Shown: positions 12,791 through 25,300 of the stretch, in pieces
Layout of the letters: every line of letters starts with the position of its first letter
Numbering within the stretch: position 1 is the first letter of the stretch
Assembly: GCA_013396655.1 (NCBI GenBank)
Contig: WBMV01001238.1
Span: forward strand, 219,290-283,289
Source of the DNA: Campylorhamphus procurvoides
Taxonomy: Eukaryota; Chordata; Aves; Passeriformes; Dendrocolaptidae
Direction of reading: 5' to 3'
DNA: 64,000 bases
Position numbers and translations under genes: made by a program
The notes under the pieces: model-generated
What the model was told of the DNA's origin: nothing
Database searches by the model: none
Seen by the model: only the letters and a program-made list of their open reading frames with translations

Positions 12791-15700
12791 ACTGCAGCTC
12801 TCACATGAGCTGCTTGCAGTGCTGACACACACATACTGCTGGTGAAGCATAGGTCTTGGTTAGCAGAGAGCCTCTGGAATCACACACTTAACTTTAGCTA
12901 CCATTCCCAAAGTGATTGGGGGTCTCTGAGGTCCAAACAGACCTAAAACCATTGTGTCAAAGATAATCAGCCTTTAAACAGAAATGGCCTGGCATCATGT
13001 ATCTGATTCTGGATTTGAAGACAAGATGATTTGCAGTGCACCAAATAAGTTGAATGAAGGTAATCCTCGCACTTTTTCTGACCATTATCTGTCTGATTGA
13101 TCAATCTTTTTATCCTTCCTAATGCTTACTTTTGACATAATTTCCCACATTTTTATGAGTTGTGATTGGAAGGAAGAAAATGGCAGAGATTGTCCCAGAG
13201 TATGTCAGCCCAAGCAGCTGAAGACAGCCCATCCAGGCACCAACTGCAGCTACTGGGGCCAAGGCAACAAATCTTTCACAAAGAGATGGGCAATCGCCCA
13301 TTCTGGGACACTCTTTCCCCAAAGCCACATCCCAGACTCCAAAGAAACTCTCTTCCAAATCTCAAGTTCAATTTTCAAAGCCTGTTCTTATTTGCAGGAT
13401 TTTTTTTTATGTGGGCAAAATGCATTTTTAACATCACCCAGAAAAATTGTTGAAGTGGGATTGTTTGCTAAGAAGGCAAAAAAAACTGTCACCCTGCGAA
13501 AGGCCCTCCCAGAATCTAAAAGGTTAACACTAGTATAAGTAACAAGCATCCACCTGCATGTTTGTGCACTACAGACAAACACAGTTTAAGATCTGAATCA
13601 GGCCTTAAAAAGTGTCCATACCATTTCTTGAACATATTTACTCCAGTTATTTGATGTTATCCTGAAAACCTCCCAGAATCACAGATCTCGCTAGCATTCA
13701 TGCAGTTGCCTGTGGGCTCTGTTCTGCATTTCTTTCCCAGGATTTACCATAACTCTAATGCCTCATTAAGTTGCTGTTTGTCCTTTTTGTGAGTTTCATA
13801 AGTTGAATGCAGACCTTAAAAAAAAAAAAAAAGAAAAGAAATTTAATGCCTCAGGCTATATGAGAGCTGTAATTATGTCCTCCTTTCTTTGAAGGGATAG
13901 CAGCTCATGCAGGAAACTTGATCCAAAGTTTAGAGAGGGTGGCAGAAAGGCAAGGAATCTTGTCAGCATTTTATGAGGGTTCAGATACATGCAGGTGTGG
14001 ATTTATCTATGGGTCAGTACCTTGCCCAAGCACTGTCCATGCGTTGCAGCCTTGACATGGAATTTTACTCTCCCTTAAATATAGCTGCTTGCAGAAGTAT
14101 CGAAAAGACTTTAAGAATGAATTCACAAGCAAGAGTAAATGCTGATGTCACAAACTGCTCACAGAAGAGGCTTTCAAGTCCTCAAGAGTGATCTGGATGT
14201 CCAATTCCTCTTCTTTCTAATGGGAAGTACGTGTATACCCAAATGGCATTGAGATTCTCAGCTTCTGTTTATATTTACATGTAGACCCTATATGTGCAAC
14301 AATATACGTATGTGATCTTTCACACATGCATGCTGCCAAGCTAAAATCGTCACATTATGGTACTGTTCCCTCCCATCCTTTCAATGTCTGCTTTATTTTG
14401 GTAGGGGGGGAAGGCTTTGGTGTCAAACTGAAAAGATGCATCTTATTTACTGCCCCTAAAAATATCTTGTTTTCTATAGGAAGTGATTTTGTTTGCATGA
14501 ACAGTAGAGTCAAGAGAAGAAATATCTTAGCCAGCTTCAGTAAATTTAGCCTTGTTGATGTTTGAGTAATAAAGAGAAAGAACACAGAGGAAAATGAACG
14601 GAGGAAAATGCTGGAGTTTTGCTGTATAAGCCTGTAGCTCTGTAAAAGCTTCCATAAGTTACAAAGCTTTAAAGAAACATCAAGAACTACTGGAAAAAGA
14701 GCTGAAAGGAATTCTGTATATATGGATCAACTTGCAAAGAGACATCAGTATTGCATAGCAACCAGTATTCTTTGTTATCTGTTACCTAAGTGATATTGCT
14801 GTCTTATATTAAGAAGATGAATTATGCTTTTTTGGTTTGGGGTTTTTTTTCTTTTTAAATGTATATAAACCACTTGGGTTGTCCGGTCAAAGCAAATCCT
14901 TTTGCTGCTAGGAAAATTTGGTATGTTTCTGGTGCTGCAGTGATTCTGAAATGCAAAAGAGGCTTCAGGCAGCTTCACTGGGGCATTTTGTTAGGGAGAC
15001 TTACCAGTAATTTGGTACAGCCTGGGTCAACATCTGGGAAGTCCTAAAGTAGAAGGAAAAAACCCCAAATGTGGTACAGTCAACGCTGTGATGTTCTATC
15101 CATTGGAACTGCAAATTATGGGTATATAATAATCCAGAATACAGAGCCTAACAAACAAAAATATACCAAGAACTGATCAGCCTCTATGGTCTATTCTCTG
15201 TGTGTGTACAGAAAGCATGTATCCACTCAAAAAAGTTAAAAGCAGCAGCAAGAAACCAAAGCCTGTACTTCTAGCTGTCTTGTTCCATTCACCACAGTTT
15301 TAATACAGTCTGAATGTAACGCCCAGTGTGCACGTCAGGCTCTCCTGCTTGGTGCTTCCTTCTCAGAAGTTCTATAAGTATGTTACAGCAGAGGGCAGTA
15401 GGAACCTGCCTCTTCTTAAAGCTGTTTTGGATCACAACCATGCAAGTACCTGTTTTCTCCCCATTCCTCTTCTCTGCTGCAGTGCTATTCAAGGACCAGA
15501 TAAAGCTTTTAGAGGGGACCTGCCGCAACTGTTGTCACTGGACTTGTCATAGCAAATGCAAGGCCTATGTTTGTAGATCCATTTCCATACAGTGAACTGA
15601 TTCTCTGGGTTCGATGGATGATGCAAAGAATCCAGGCCCAAGCTGATGGCAGAATCTGATGGGCACTTTTTGTCTCAATTCAGAATCCTCCAACAGTTCA

Positions 15701-15980
15701 TAGAAGCAAAATGATGTGACAAATTATATGGCTTATCCTCAGCCATATCTTCCTGATAATTGCTGAAAATATCTTAATCTTCTCTTGGAAGGCTGTTTCT
15801 CAATCTCCCGGTACAATATCTAGGATCTGAATACCAGAGACTTTAAATGTGCATGCATTTGGGGAGGGGGAAAATGTCAATCCTGCAAAGCAGCTTCACC
15901 TTGAAACCTTTCAGATCCACACAGGTTGATGATGTCAACAGTAGTGCCAGGATTACCTCCCCTCTGTGCATCTCCTCGCT
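12791..15980. other. Unique non-coding sequence with a 15-A run
   Basis: About 3.2 kb with nothing identifiable. A run of 15 adenines at 13818-13832 is followed by GAAAAGAAA. No retropseudogene or SINE body is visible next to it, so I treat it as a simple mononucleotide tract. Open frames at 13.1-13.6 and 15.3-15.6 kb overlap on both strands and show no domain. Confidence 0.5.
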
Positions 15981-16313
15981 TCAGTCTTCGCTCCCCCTCA
16001 GCACCTTCTGCCAGTGCTTGGAAGCCACTGTAGCTCGCTTGGGTTTGGTTGCCATTGTCTCCTGTAAGTTCAAGTGAGTTTTCCAGTACTGCAAGCCACC
16101 TGAGTAGGTTTGGGGTTTTCTGCCCCATCCTGGTTTTATTTCCTGAAGGGGAACATGCTCGTACACCCTCTTCTCTGGCTCAGCAGTCATGTCTCCACAG
16201 CAAGCGCTGTCGTGAGCATAATGCCAGTTCGTAGCAGAGATCAGCAGAGGCTTTGAACTTGCTCCCTCCTTTAATTGGAAGTAGCCCGGATCCGATGAGC
16301 TTCCAGACAACAT
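15981..16313 (-). CDS. Candidate 110-codon open frame downstream of a GC box; unidentified
   Basis: An ATG-initiated minus-strand frame of 110 codons sits in a small CpG-enriched island (about 9 CpG between 16140 and 16400, against a very CpG-poor background). A GC box, GGGGGCGGGGG, lies 16-29 bases upstream of the ATG (16329-16342), as in a TATA-less promoter. The translation starts MLSGSSSDPGY and contains a basic stretch near MATKPKRATVASKHWQKVLR. No domain, signal peptide or membrane segment is visible and I do not recognise a family. It could be a short first coding exon, the 5' part of a non-coding RNA, or chance. On the plus strand the same region has a donor-like TCCTGTAAGT, so the strand is not certain. 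Confidence 0.25.
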   Translation of the reverse strand: MLSGSSSDPGYFQLKEGASSKPLLISATNWHYAHDSACCGDMTAEPEKRVYEHVPLQEIKPGWGRKPQTYSGGLQYWKTHLNLQETMATKPKRATVASKHWQKVLRGSED

Positions 16314-16400
16314 TGCAAAGCTCAGCTTTCCCCCGCCCCCGGTTTCCCCAGGCGTGTGAGAGTGTAGGTGTGTGGGAAGGAGGGAGTTGTCATTGTGAAG
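16314..16400 (-). promoter_or_regulatory. Possible small CpG-rich promoter with GC box
   Basis: Several CpG sites and a GC box (GGGGGCGGGGG, 16329-16342) occur just upstream of the 15981-16313 minus-strand open frame. This resembles a weak Sp1-type promoter. No TATA box or initiator is obvious. The call rests on composition and position only. Confidence 0.25.
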
Positions 16401-18944
16401 AATTGTTCAGGAGAGTGGGGGATTACTCATTTCCTAGTTTGCTGGTGAGGATCTGCCTTATGTATTGCTACACCTAGATGTATTTTTAACTTTCCTGTGG
16501 TAACTATAGCATACGTACAGATGGACTTACTGAAGGATAGATAAAACATACTACAAATTACACGGACTGTGCATAGGGATACTAGGAATGTCGCCGGCTG
16601 TAGAAGTACCTAGCTCTTGCAGTCACTCATATTTTTTAAATCACGACAATACTAGATAGCCTGGGTTTCTTTTTTGTCTTTTTTTTCTTCCTTTGTTTGC
16701 CTATATGCTGTAAAGGACAGGTTGAAATCAGGACTCACGTAACAGAGATATTCACAAAGTGGGTTGCTTCTGAGGCCAGACCAGTCCCATCTGCAAAGGA
16801 CAAAGGCTGCTCACAGCATGGTTTTTCAGAGCTATTCAAGGAAAGAAAAAACAAGGAATCATAGAGGTGAGCTGCAACTTCCAAAGATCCCTTCTGTCTT
16901 GTTCTGGTGCTTTTCTTTCCCTATTACTAAGATTAAGTCCATACCAGGTGAAGACCCATTTGGGGCAGAGAACTGTCTTATAGGATAAACAGCAGGAGGG
17001 GAGAGAAGGAAACAAATTATTAAAGTATTTTGCTTTGGTGATGTCTGCAGCTTGTCACGCTAACTCTAGACTTGCATTATTGCAGCTCCATGTTCAGATG
17101 ACCCCTTTGTGCCATGCTGTGGTGCCGCAGGGGATCAGGGAATACTTGAATGTCCGCCTGCTTCTCTGAGAGTTGTGCCCAGGATGCTCTGATACAGGAA
17201 ATGTCCACTAGGTACTGGATGGAGAACACACATCTGTCTGGGCTATCTATGCTTCCAAAGCTAAATAGTCCTGCAAAATTCCTTTTAGAAAGTTGTTTCA
17301 TTATGCATAGCTAAAAAGATTGATTTTACAGAACTATATGAAAAAACCACTCAAAATTGACCTACACACAATCATTGAGATTATTGTAACATAGGTAATC
17401 TCATTTAATGATTGTTCCCTTAAAATACAACCAGGTGGACAGATAAACATGTATTGAAAATGTATATAATTCCAAATTTCAGTACTTAAACATGAACGAG
17501 CATCAAAGGGTATAAAACAGAGCTGTGCAGTTTTATTAAATCCTTAAATAGGCATTGTGTGGTATAGTATCAGTTTCACTATGAAATGTGAAGAATGCAG
17601 CTTGAAATGAACCTCTGTTCTCAGCCCAGCCTCTTGGGCAGGTGGGTGTCAAAAGGCTGCTTCCTTCTGGGGCATCAGAAGGCTGAATGATTTGGCATGT
17701 AACGTGTAGCAGGACTACAAAGACAAAAAGTATAGCTGATTAAATATAAAACTTCCCTTTGAAATTGAACATGCTCTTTTGTCGATGTGATCTTTAGTGT
17801 GAGCTCTTTCACCAGTTCTGTTTATGTCTTTTTAGGGGAAATCAGAATCATTGAAACTTGGGGGTGGGGGAAGGTAAACCACACTATTCTCATCTAATTC
17901 AAAACTCTGCATATGTTGCACAGTACCAGTGAGGTAATTCCTCTCACATCAAGTCATACTGCAGTGGTAACTTGTTTATGTTTAATTATGTGCTGCTTAT
18001 TAACTGAAGATGGTGAAAACAATCAGCTGTTTGGAGGATAGGAGCAAAAATACTAATGCAAAACATCTGAAAATTTTCAAGAAAACAGGTTTGGTGTTGG
18101 TAACTGCTGCATAAGTGAAATAGAAGTATTTCACATACAGAGACGAATTCTGTTTAAAATTTCAAGGAAAGCTTTTGAACCCTTTTTAAATTTAACAAGC
18201 CAAAAGCATCTCATTCCAATTATAATTTTAGATGTTGCATGCAATCTAAGTTGGTACAAAGCACTTTGAAAAGCAATTTCAGTATTTTATTTTGTCATTT
18301 TTTGTATTTTTTTAATTATAAAGCAAACTCGAATGTTTTGACATCTTCCAGAGAGGATGGAAAGTCTGTTTTGAAGTTGGTACTGCCTGAGACCGGTCAA
18401 TAGGTTATGCAGATGTGAGATCAGCACCCTCCAGAGCTGGGTGGAGAAGTTAGACTGCAGGAGTTAAGAGAAAATAGAGAAACAAATATTCACATTGAAT
18501 GAAGCTGCACAGCCTGTCTTATTTTAAGCTTGGTTATGCTTTAATGGATGACTGTTTGAATGTGCCTGCCTCTAGCTGCATCTGAACCAGAGGGGTGTTA
18601 GAAATGTTAAAATTCCTAGTGTAGGGTCTTAGGACTGCATTGTCATTGACCTTGCCCACATTATGGAAGTTTTGATCAGCTGTTACTGATACAGAAATTT
18701 GAGTAAAGATTCAAAGAGGTTTCAAAAAAGACAGGATTGATCCAAACACAGGGAAAAGCATTTTGCAGAAGGAGAGCACCCAACTGTTGAGGGTCAGATA
18801 GTATGATGGTGTTGGCTTCATTATACATGGTTAGAATACAGTAACTCCGGGGAAATAAACTCGTTGCTACATAAGGAAAGAAGTTCTGCATTACCTAGTA
18901 GGTCTTCTGGTTTTCAGTGTCTGAGATCCACAGTCAGCCCTCTT
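16401..18944. other. Unique non-coding sequence
   Basis: About 2.5 kb, AT-rich, with no recognised repeat or exon. Long A+T-rich parts (about 17.3-18.35 kb) contain no open frames of note. Confidence 0.55.
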
Positions 18945-19360
18945 CAAAGTGGCAGGCGATGGAGGGGGCTCGAGCATCTTTCTTATGAGGAAAGGCTTAG
19001 GGAGCTGGGCCTGTTCAGGTAAAGAGGTGACTGAGCGGGAACTTCATCAATGCCCATATGTATCTGGATGGAGGGTGTCAAGAGGATGGAACCAGGCTCT
19101 TCTTGGTGGTGCCGAGCAATAGGACAAGAGGTGACAGGCAGAAACAGGAACACAGGAAGTTTCATCTCAGCATGAGGAAGAATTTGCTGTGTGGGTGGCA
19201 GGGGAACAAATTGTCCAGAGAGGTGACAGAGTCTCCCTCTCTGGAGATACTCAAGGATTCCTTGCGATGTGCTTTAGGATGACCCTGCTCGAGCAGGGAG
19301 GTTGGACCACTGTAGTGCCTTCTAACCCTACCCATTCTGTGAATTTTTGATTCTGTAAAT
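18945..19360 (+). mobile_element. CR1 LINE, 3' end (ORF2 C-terminus and 3' UTR)
   Basis: A 5'-truncated CR1 copy on the plus strand, about 415 bases. It begins in the conserved ORF2 stretch with GAGGAAAGGCTTAGGGAGCT followed by GGGCCTGTTCAG. It continues through the C-terminal part, where the frame at 19058-19282 shows GCQEDGTRLFLVVPSNRTRG and later VTESPSLEILKDSL. The 3' UTR contains GACCCTGCTCGAGCAGGGAG and GGTTGGACCACT. It ends in the tail repeats ATTCTGTGAATTTTTGATTCTG. The frame is interrupted before 19058, so the copy is dead. Confidence 0.93.
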
Positions 19361-22300
19361 GGAAATACAGATGAAGGAAAGCCTTGCAGCATGCTTCAGT
19401 CATGTATTATCTCACTGGCATTTGATTAACAGGCCTTACTGTGAAATACAGTTTTTGCTTTGCCCTGTCTTCAAATTCTTTTAAAAAAATCCTTTTAGGA
19501 AAACATTAGGCAGAGGTTAATAGTAGCTTTACTTTGAAATCTGCTTATGCTTTACATAACATAAAAGCCTGCCTGTCTAGGTTAGATGTCTGCTTAGTTC
19601 TGTGCCACCTTGTATGAACATAACAACTAAGACTCAGTCTTAAACAATGGAAGGTCAATTGAATTCCAATTAATCCATTTCTTTCAGCTGGCAGAAAGAG
19701 GGGGAGAATAAAAGAAATTGGTGCAGAATAGAATGACATTCAAATGGTGGATGTCTCATGCAAATTCAGAGTTCAGAGGTAAATTTAGCCTGTTCATCCA
19801 CAGTGTCTACTACTGGGACCAAGTAGAGCCTTTTTGTATTCCAAAGGCGGAAGTTCACCTCATTTGGAGCACCACTGTAGCCAGAGACAGCATGTGGCAG
19901 ATCTTCTAGCAGCTACAAAGAACAGTTCTTCAAGTGAGTGCAACCAGCCATGACAGTCTGTATAGATGATTCCTGCATGTTGTTTCTTTTTTTTTTCCCC
20001 CACAGCCTTTCTTTCAGCAACTGGGAGAACTTTCATGGATGGAGACCTGTATTGTAGCTGAAAATTAGTCAGGGTTTTGCCAGCATGCCGTTCTGCTGGC
20101 CACACTCGCAGGCTCTGATGCTGCCTGCTGCTGAGCTAAAACATTCTACTCCTCTGAGATCAAATGGGGTGCCAAACAAACATGGCCATAGAGGTTTTGG
20201 TTACACAAGTACCTCTTTTGGAGCTAGCCTCGATCACTTGGCACAGCACCATGTCATGATATATGTGTTTGCAGCCCAAAATATATTAGCTTGCATAGCT
20301 GCCAAACTGCATGGCATAGTCATACCTAGCTAGCTCCCTGCTTTCCCTTCTAGTTCACTTTCATTATTGTTGATTTTCAGATTTGTTTTCTGGGCTTAGA
20401 GGAGTATCTTCAGCTTTGTTTCCTGCAGAGGAAATGCTAGTTTGAATACTTCTCACTCAAGAAAGATCTAAAGTATCACTGAGTCAAGGGCTTTCTATCC
20501 TCAATACAATGGACTTCAGGTGAGGTTCTAAATCTACTTGTGTTCTGTTTTCTTTCTACTTTAACCACACTTACATTACTTGCCCTGTAATATGTCTTAG
20601 CCCTTGGTAGCACTTGAGAAAACTTCCCCTTTAATACTGTACATGACTGTCATTAAAGTGCTGATGACTGTCTTCCATGTCACTGAGGGAGGATGCTGAG
20701 AAAGATGCCTGGAGACATCCCACTCTTTTCATGTTTCAAATTCATATTTATTCATCCTCTGTTTACAGTTGTTTAGGGAGATTCTAGTTCACATGACCTG
20801 GCTCATATCTGAGACATTTTGGATCAATTTTGAGAGGAAGCTGTGTGTAAATTATCTTCTATAATCTAACATTATATCTGATGCTTCTTTTTTGGTGGCT
20901 GGAGGTATGTCTAAAATAAAACAAACAGCAGCAATATCAGCAACTGAAATTAACCAAAGATTTGTGCTTTAGAGACCAAGACAGTAGATTACTCTTATTT
21001 CTCTCTGTATGCCTATAGATATTTTTTTCGCCTCTCAGAATTTGTTCCTTTTTATTTTATTGGCAATAGAGTCTGTCATTACTGCACCAGAACAGAGCTC
21101 AGCAATTTTTCAAGGATGCTTTGCTATATTGCATTTTCTGTCCCAAGATGGAAGTCAAATGTGCTGGTAGAAATTTAGCAGAACCCAAGAGATACCTCCT
21201 CCTGAAAAAATAAGATGCAGCCAGACAGTTTAGCAAAGGTGCTAGTCTAGCTCTGGCTGAGTTCAATGTTCAAAGACCACCAAGAGCCACTGCCTTTCGC
21301 TGAGGTTTCCATGGGTTCTGTAGTTCCCAGTTCCTTGCACATGATTCAATACTTGTCTGTTTGAGATGTTTGGTATCTAGGTGTGGTGGGATGGCCGTAG
21401 CTTGCAGCCAAACTCCCACCAGCTGCTTGCTCACTCCCCCCTTCTGCAGGGAGAGAGAACAGGAGGAACAAGAATGGGAAAGATTATGTTGAAATGAGGA
21501 CAGGCTGGGCTTGAGGAAAATTGACTTAATATCCTGGCAATTATTTATGTATCTAATTATTTGGGTATTGGAAAGCAAAAAGACACTTAGAGAAAACACC
21601 TTTCCTTTCCAGGCTCAGTTTTGCTCCTTGACTCTTCTCTTTCCCCTTGTTCCCACCACAGGTTGTGTGCCTTCAGCGAGGCAAAGGGGAGTGGGCTTAT
21701 GGTCAGTACATCACAGTTCCTCTCTGCTGCTTCCTTCTTGTCAGTCTCCTCCACTCTGCTGTAGGTAACCCCCCCCAGGCTGCAGTGAGTATCGCTTTCC
21801 CAAAGCATCAACTGATACAAGATTCAGTATTCCAAACACCCAGGGCTGGCCACAGTGCCTGCTGCTGGGTCAGGTCTCCTAAAAGTGGTGGCACTGCTGA
21901 GCGCCACACAGAGCAGCAGTGTCAGGAGGAGAAACGAGGATGCTCCATGGCTGGGGAGCCTGCACTGGCCCTTGTCTCCATGTCCAAGGGTGAGTGTGAA
22001 GATGCTCAGCACATTCCAGCATAAGGCTATCAATAATAAACCATTTAAAATACCTCAAAAGCAGTGCTGTGATGACAACCCAAGGAATTAATTGCATTAC
22101 TTTTAATAGACCTTTCAAATAGTGCCAAGTCAGTGACATCTGCTGCAGAGTGGAAGGACCTGCAAGGAAGAAGATTTTTAATATAGTGCTACCTCATAAG
22201 GCAGGCCACGGATAGATAGGCTGAAAATGACCATGCAGGGGATAAAATGTTTTAACAGACTATTAAACTTACCTGCTTATTGCTCAGCCAAAAAATGACC

Positions 22301-25300
22301 ATTCACCCCCTTACTGTTAGATGATTTATTTGCAACCTACTTCTAAAAACACATAACCTATCTGCCTAAGATGCACTCTGCACTTCTTAGGGCCGTGTTC
22401 TCCTGCACCTTAGTTCTGGTTTGTATCAGTATTACTATTGCTCATTTTTGCATAGTGGTCTTTGGCACCCAATCCAGGGGGATCTCATCCTCAGCTGATG
22501 GAAATAGGCTTGCCCCAGAGCAGTTAAGAGCACCGATTAACAGCAGCAGAGTATGTGGAGCTGGAGTTTTCATACAAACAGAAATTCACTTGCTTCTCTG
22601 GTTCCCTTGGGGGAACAATGCAAAAGATGCTATTAAAAGAGGGTTTGTTTATTGACCTTCTCTAATTTCTATGTTCATAAAATAATCCTGTTTATTAACA
22701 ATCTTTAGCTGAGATGCACTGTGTTCCCTGAAACATTTTCTGCAGAATTCATGCATGGAAGCTGGAGAAACTGAAGACCAGGGAATTAATTTCAGAGGAT
22801 ATGATCTCATGATCTCACTATTTATCTCTGGAGATGGGGAGATTTTGGCTGGCAGCTGCAACCCTAGAGATAAGTGCATTCGAAGGAAATGGAACCTTTT
22901 AAAAAATATATTTACTATTACATTTTTATGCTTGTGTCAAGTCTCAGGGTTTCAATTAAAGGCCAGGCTTGTTCTTGTTTTAGTGCTTGTACCCAGCCCA
23001 CTCCTATTCAGTTGAGTTAATGTGGCAGTAAATGGCGACCTAACTTTATGATCCTGCTCCAGTGAATCTCAGGAGGACTGGCAGAAATGCAGCTTCCTAG
23101 GGTCTCTTTTCAAGCCTTTATGACTCGCTCTGCACCAAGAATTGTGTGCTGCAGTGGCAGTGCAGGGCTGGTAGAGTTGGCTTTTTTTCTCATAGCAGTG
23201 GACTTGTACATCTATTTCTTTTCTGGAGCCAGTCTGCAGCCCCTTCGTTCTGTGAACAAAGCAATGATGAATCACTGACCCTACTGTGCTTTGGAAATGG
23301 AGAGAGGGAGAGCAACAGTATCCCATGCCAGGTGGAAGGTTTTTGTTGCTTAAAAATGTCCCCATGTAGAAAATAATGGAACAGTTGCGTAAAAGCAGCA
23401 TGGAGGCAGGGGAGGAATGTTCAGTGGATCTTTGTTATCTCTGTGGCATGGAAATAGAGAGCTGGCAACAGTGTTTCAGTGACTGGAAATCTCCAAGGTA
23501 ATTTCCAAGATTTGCTTATAGCTTACATGGAAATTGGACAAATAATTTCACAAAATAGTACTTCCCAGTTAATTCCTCTTCTCTGTGTGCTGTTTCCTCA
23601 GTAAATGGCTGGGGTTTTGCCAAGGTTTACTTATTTGGCTGCATTTTTTGTACAATCTTCCTTTACACGTTATGTGCCTAAATTTCAGAGATTTCCAAAG
23701 GACTCATGATTTCCCCTGACATTAGCTAAACCTGCTGGAGTTCAGTATCTGAAAAAGGAGGCTTGCTATGGTCCTTTAAAGCAGCAACCAAAAAACTCAG
23801 CCTCCAGCATTTAAATCCAGAGCCAAAGCTAGGTCACCTCAGCTCTGATGTGGCTAAGCATTTAGGTAGGTGAGTAGGCAGTGCCACTACTTTGATTCCT
23901 GGGGCCTGTTCTCATGTTTAAAGTTAAACATGTCTTTCTGCTTTGCTGAGCTGCAGCCAATGTCCCAGGAGCTTGGGCAGAATGAGCACTTCAAGATGCC
24001 GATGAGCCAAACCAGAGAATGTGCAGGTCATCCTGTCTTGTGGTGAGCTGGACCCCTCAGAGGAACAGCAGTTCAACCTTAATTCAACCTTAATTCATCC
24101 CCTAGATGAAGGGAGCAGACACAAACTCACATGAGAAGGGAAATGGTCTTGCTAGGAGACACAGGACATCCACAGGAAGGAAGACTGGAAGATACAGAGC
24201 TCTTGTATGAGTTGCAAGCATGATTTCAGTGAATGTTTCCATTTATTTTCAGTTTGGCAGCTCTGGGCCTAGGAGTTGTTGTGTAAGTTATGCAATAGAC
24301 CCAAGTATTAAAATCTTCTCTTAAAAAAATATCATCTAGTATCAAGTAGATTTTAGTAAAACTGCACAAGTTGGAGTTTGTAGGGGCTAATTTCAGTGCC
24401 CATTGGCATCCACAGGAACATTTCAACTGATTTTGGTGATTGCTGATGAGATGAAGTAGGCTGCTTCTTGGAAAACCTGGAGGAGAATGGTGATGATGCT
24501 ATATTAAGACTGTGAACAAAAACCATTACTCTCACTAGCATCAGTACATGTAGGAAAAGATTTTTTTTCTTAGTCTTTCTTACAGTGAAAGAGTATAAAG
24601 CTTAGGAAGAAAGAGGCCCTGGAACAAAGAGAAATATGAGAATGAGTCAGAGCTTTCAGCAGGACCTGACTCTGGCTGGGGTTTTCAGCTTTGAGCTCAA
24701 AATGAATACAGCATACAAAACAACTAATCAAGACTTGGAAGCAAAATAACTGAAGTGGGTGAACTTGGTATGTATGATGGCTTAATTTTTTGATCTGCAG
24801 AATAAAATGTGACAAACTTCCAGGGAAACGCAGTCATCCTTGTTTCAGTACTAAGTGCTCCGTGGGAGGAGCAGCACAGATTAAGTTGTAGTCTATGGGT
24901 GTCAAGGGCCCATTTTTGAGTGTGACAGTGAGAGCTGTTGATAATGAGGCTAAACTCCACATGGAAACCAGGTGATTCAAAGGAGCTGAACCACAATGCT
25001 GCTTTCTGCACCGTGATCTGTGTGCCCTGCCCAAAGGTCAGCTGGAGCAGGCAGACCTAGGAGAAAAGCAGCAAGTGAAAGCCAGTTTTAATTTGCCTTG
25101 ATACAGGGCAGGAAAGGAAACTTTGCCCTCTTCAGTTTTTCCACAGTTGCACTACTTTGGCAAGGAAGGTACACAGAACTCTGTTTTGGATTTTTTGGTA
25201 AGATGCAAAGTTTTATTGATGGTTTTGCTGATGTGAACTCTGTGTGCAGTGAGCTCCACATCTTTCCTGAGCCACAGTGAAATCAGAAACCTCTATACAA

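Noticed and set aside
13818..13832. Poly(A) tail of a processed pseudogene
   Set aside because: No gene-like or SINE-like body lies on either side of the A run.
19058..19282. 74-codon host protein on the plus strand
   Set aside because: It is CR1 ORF2 C-terminus followed by the CR1 3' UTR and tail.
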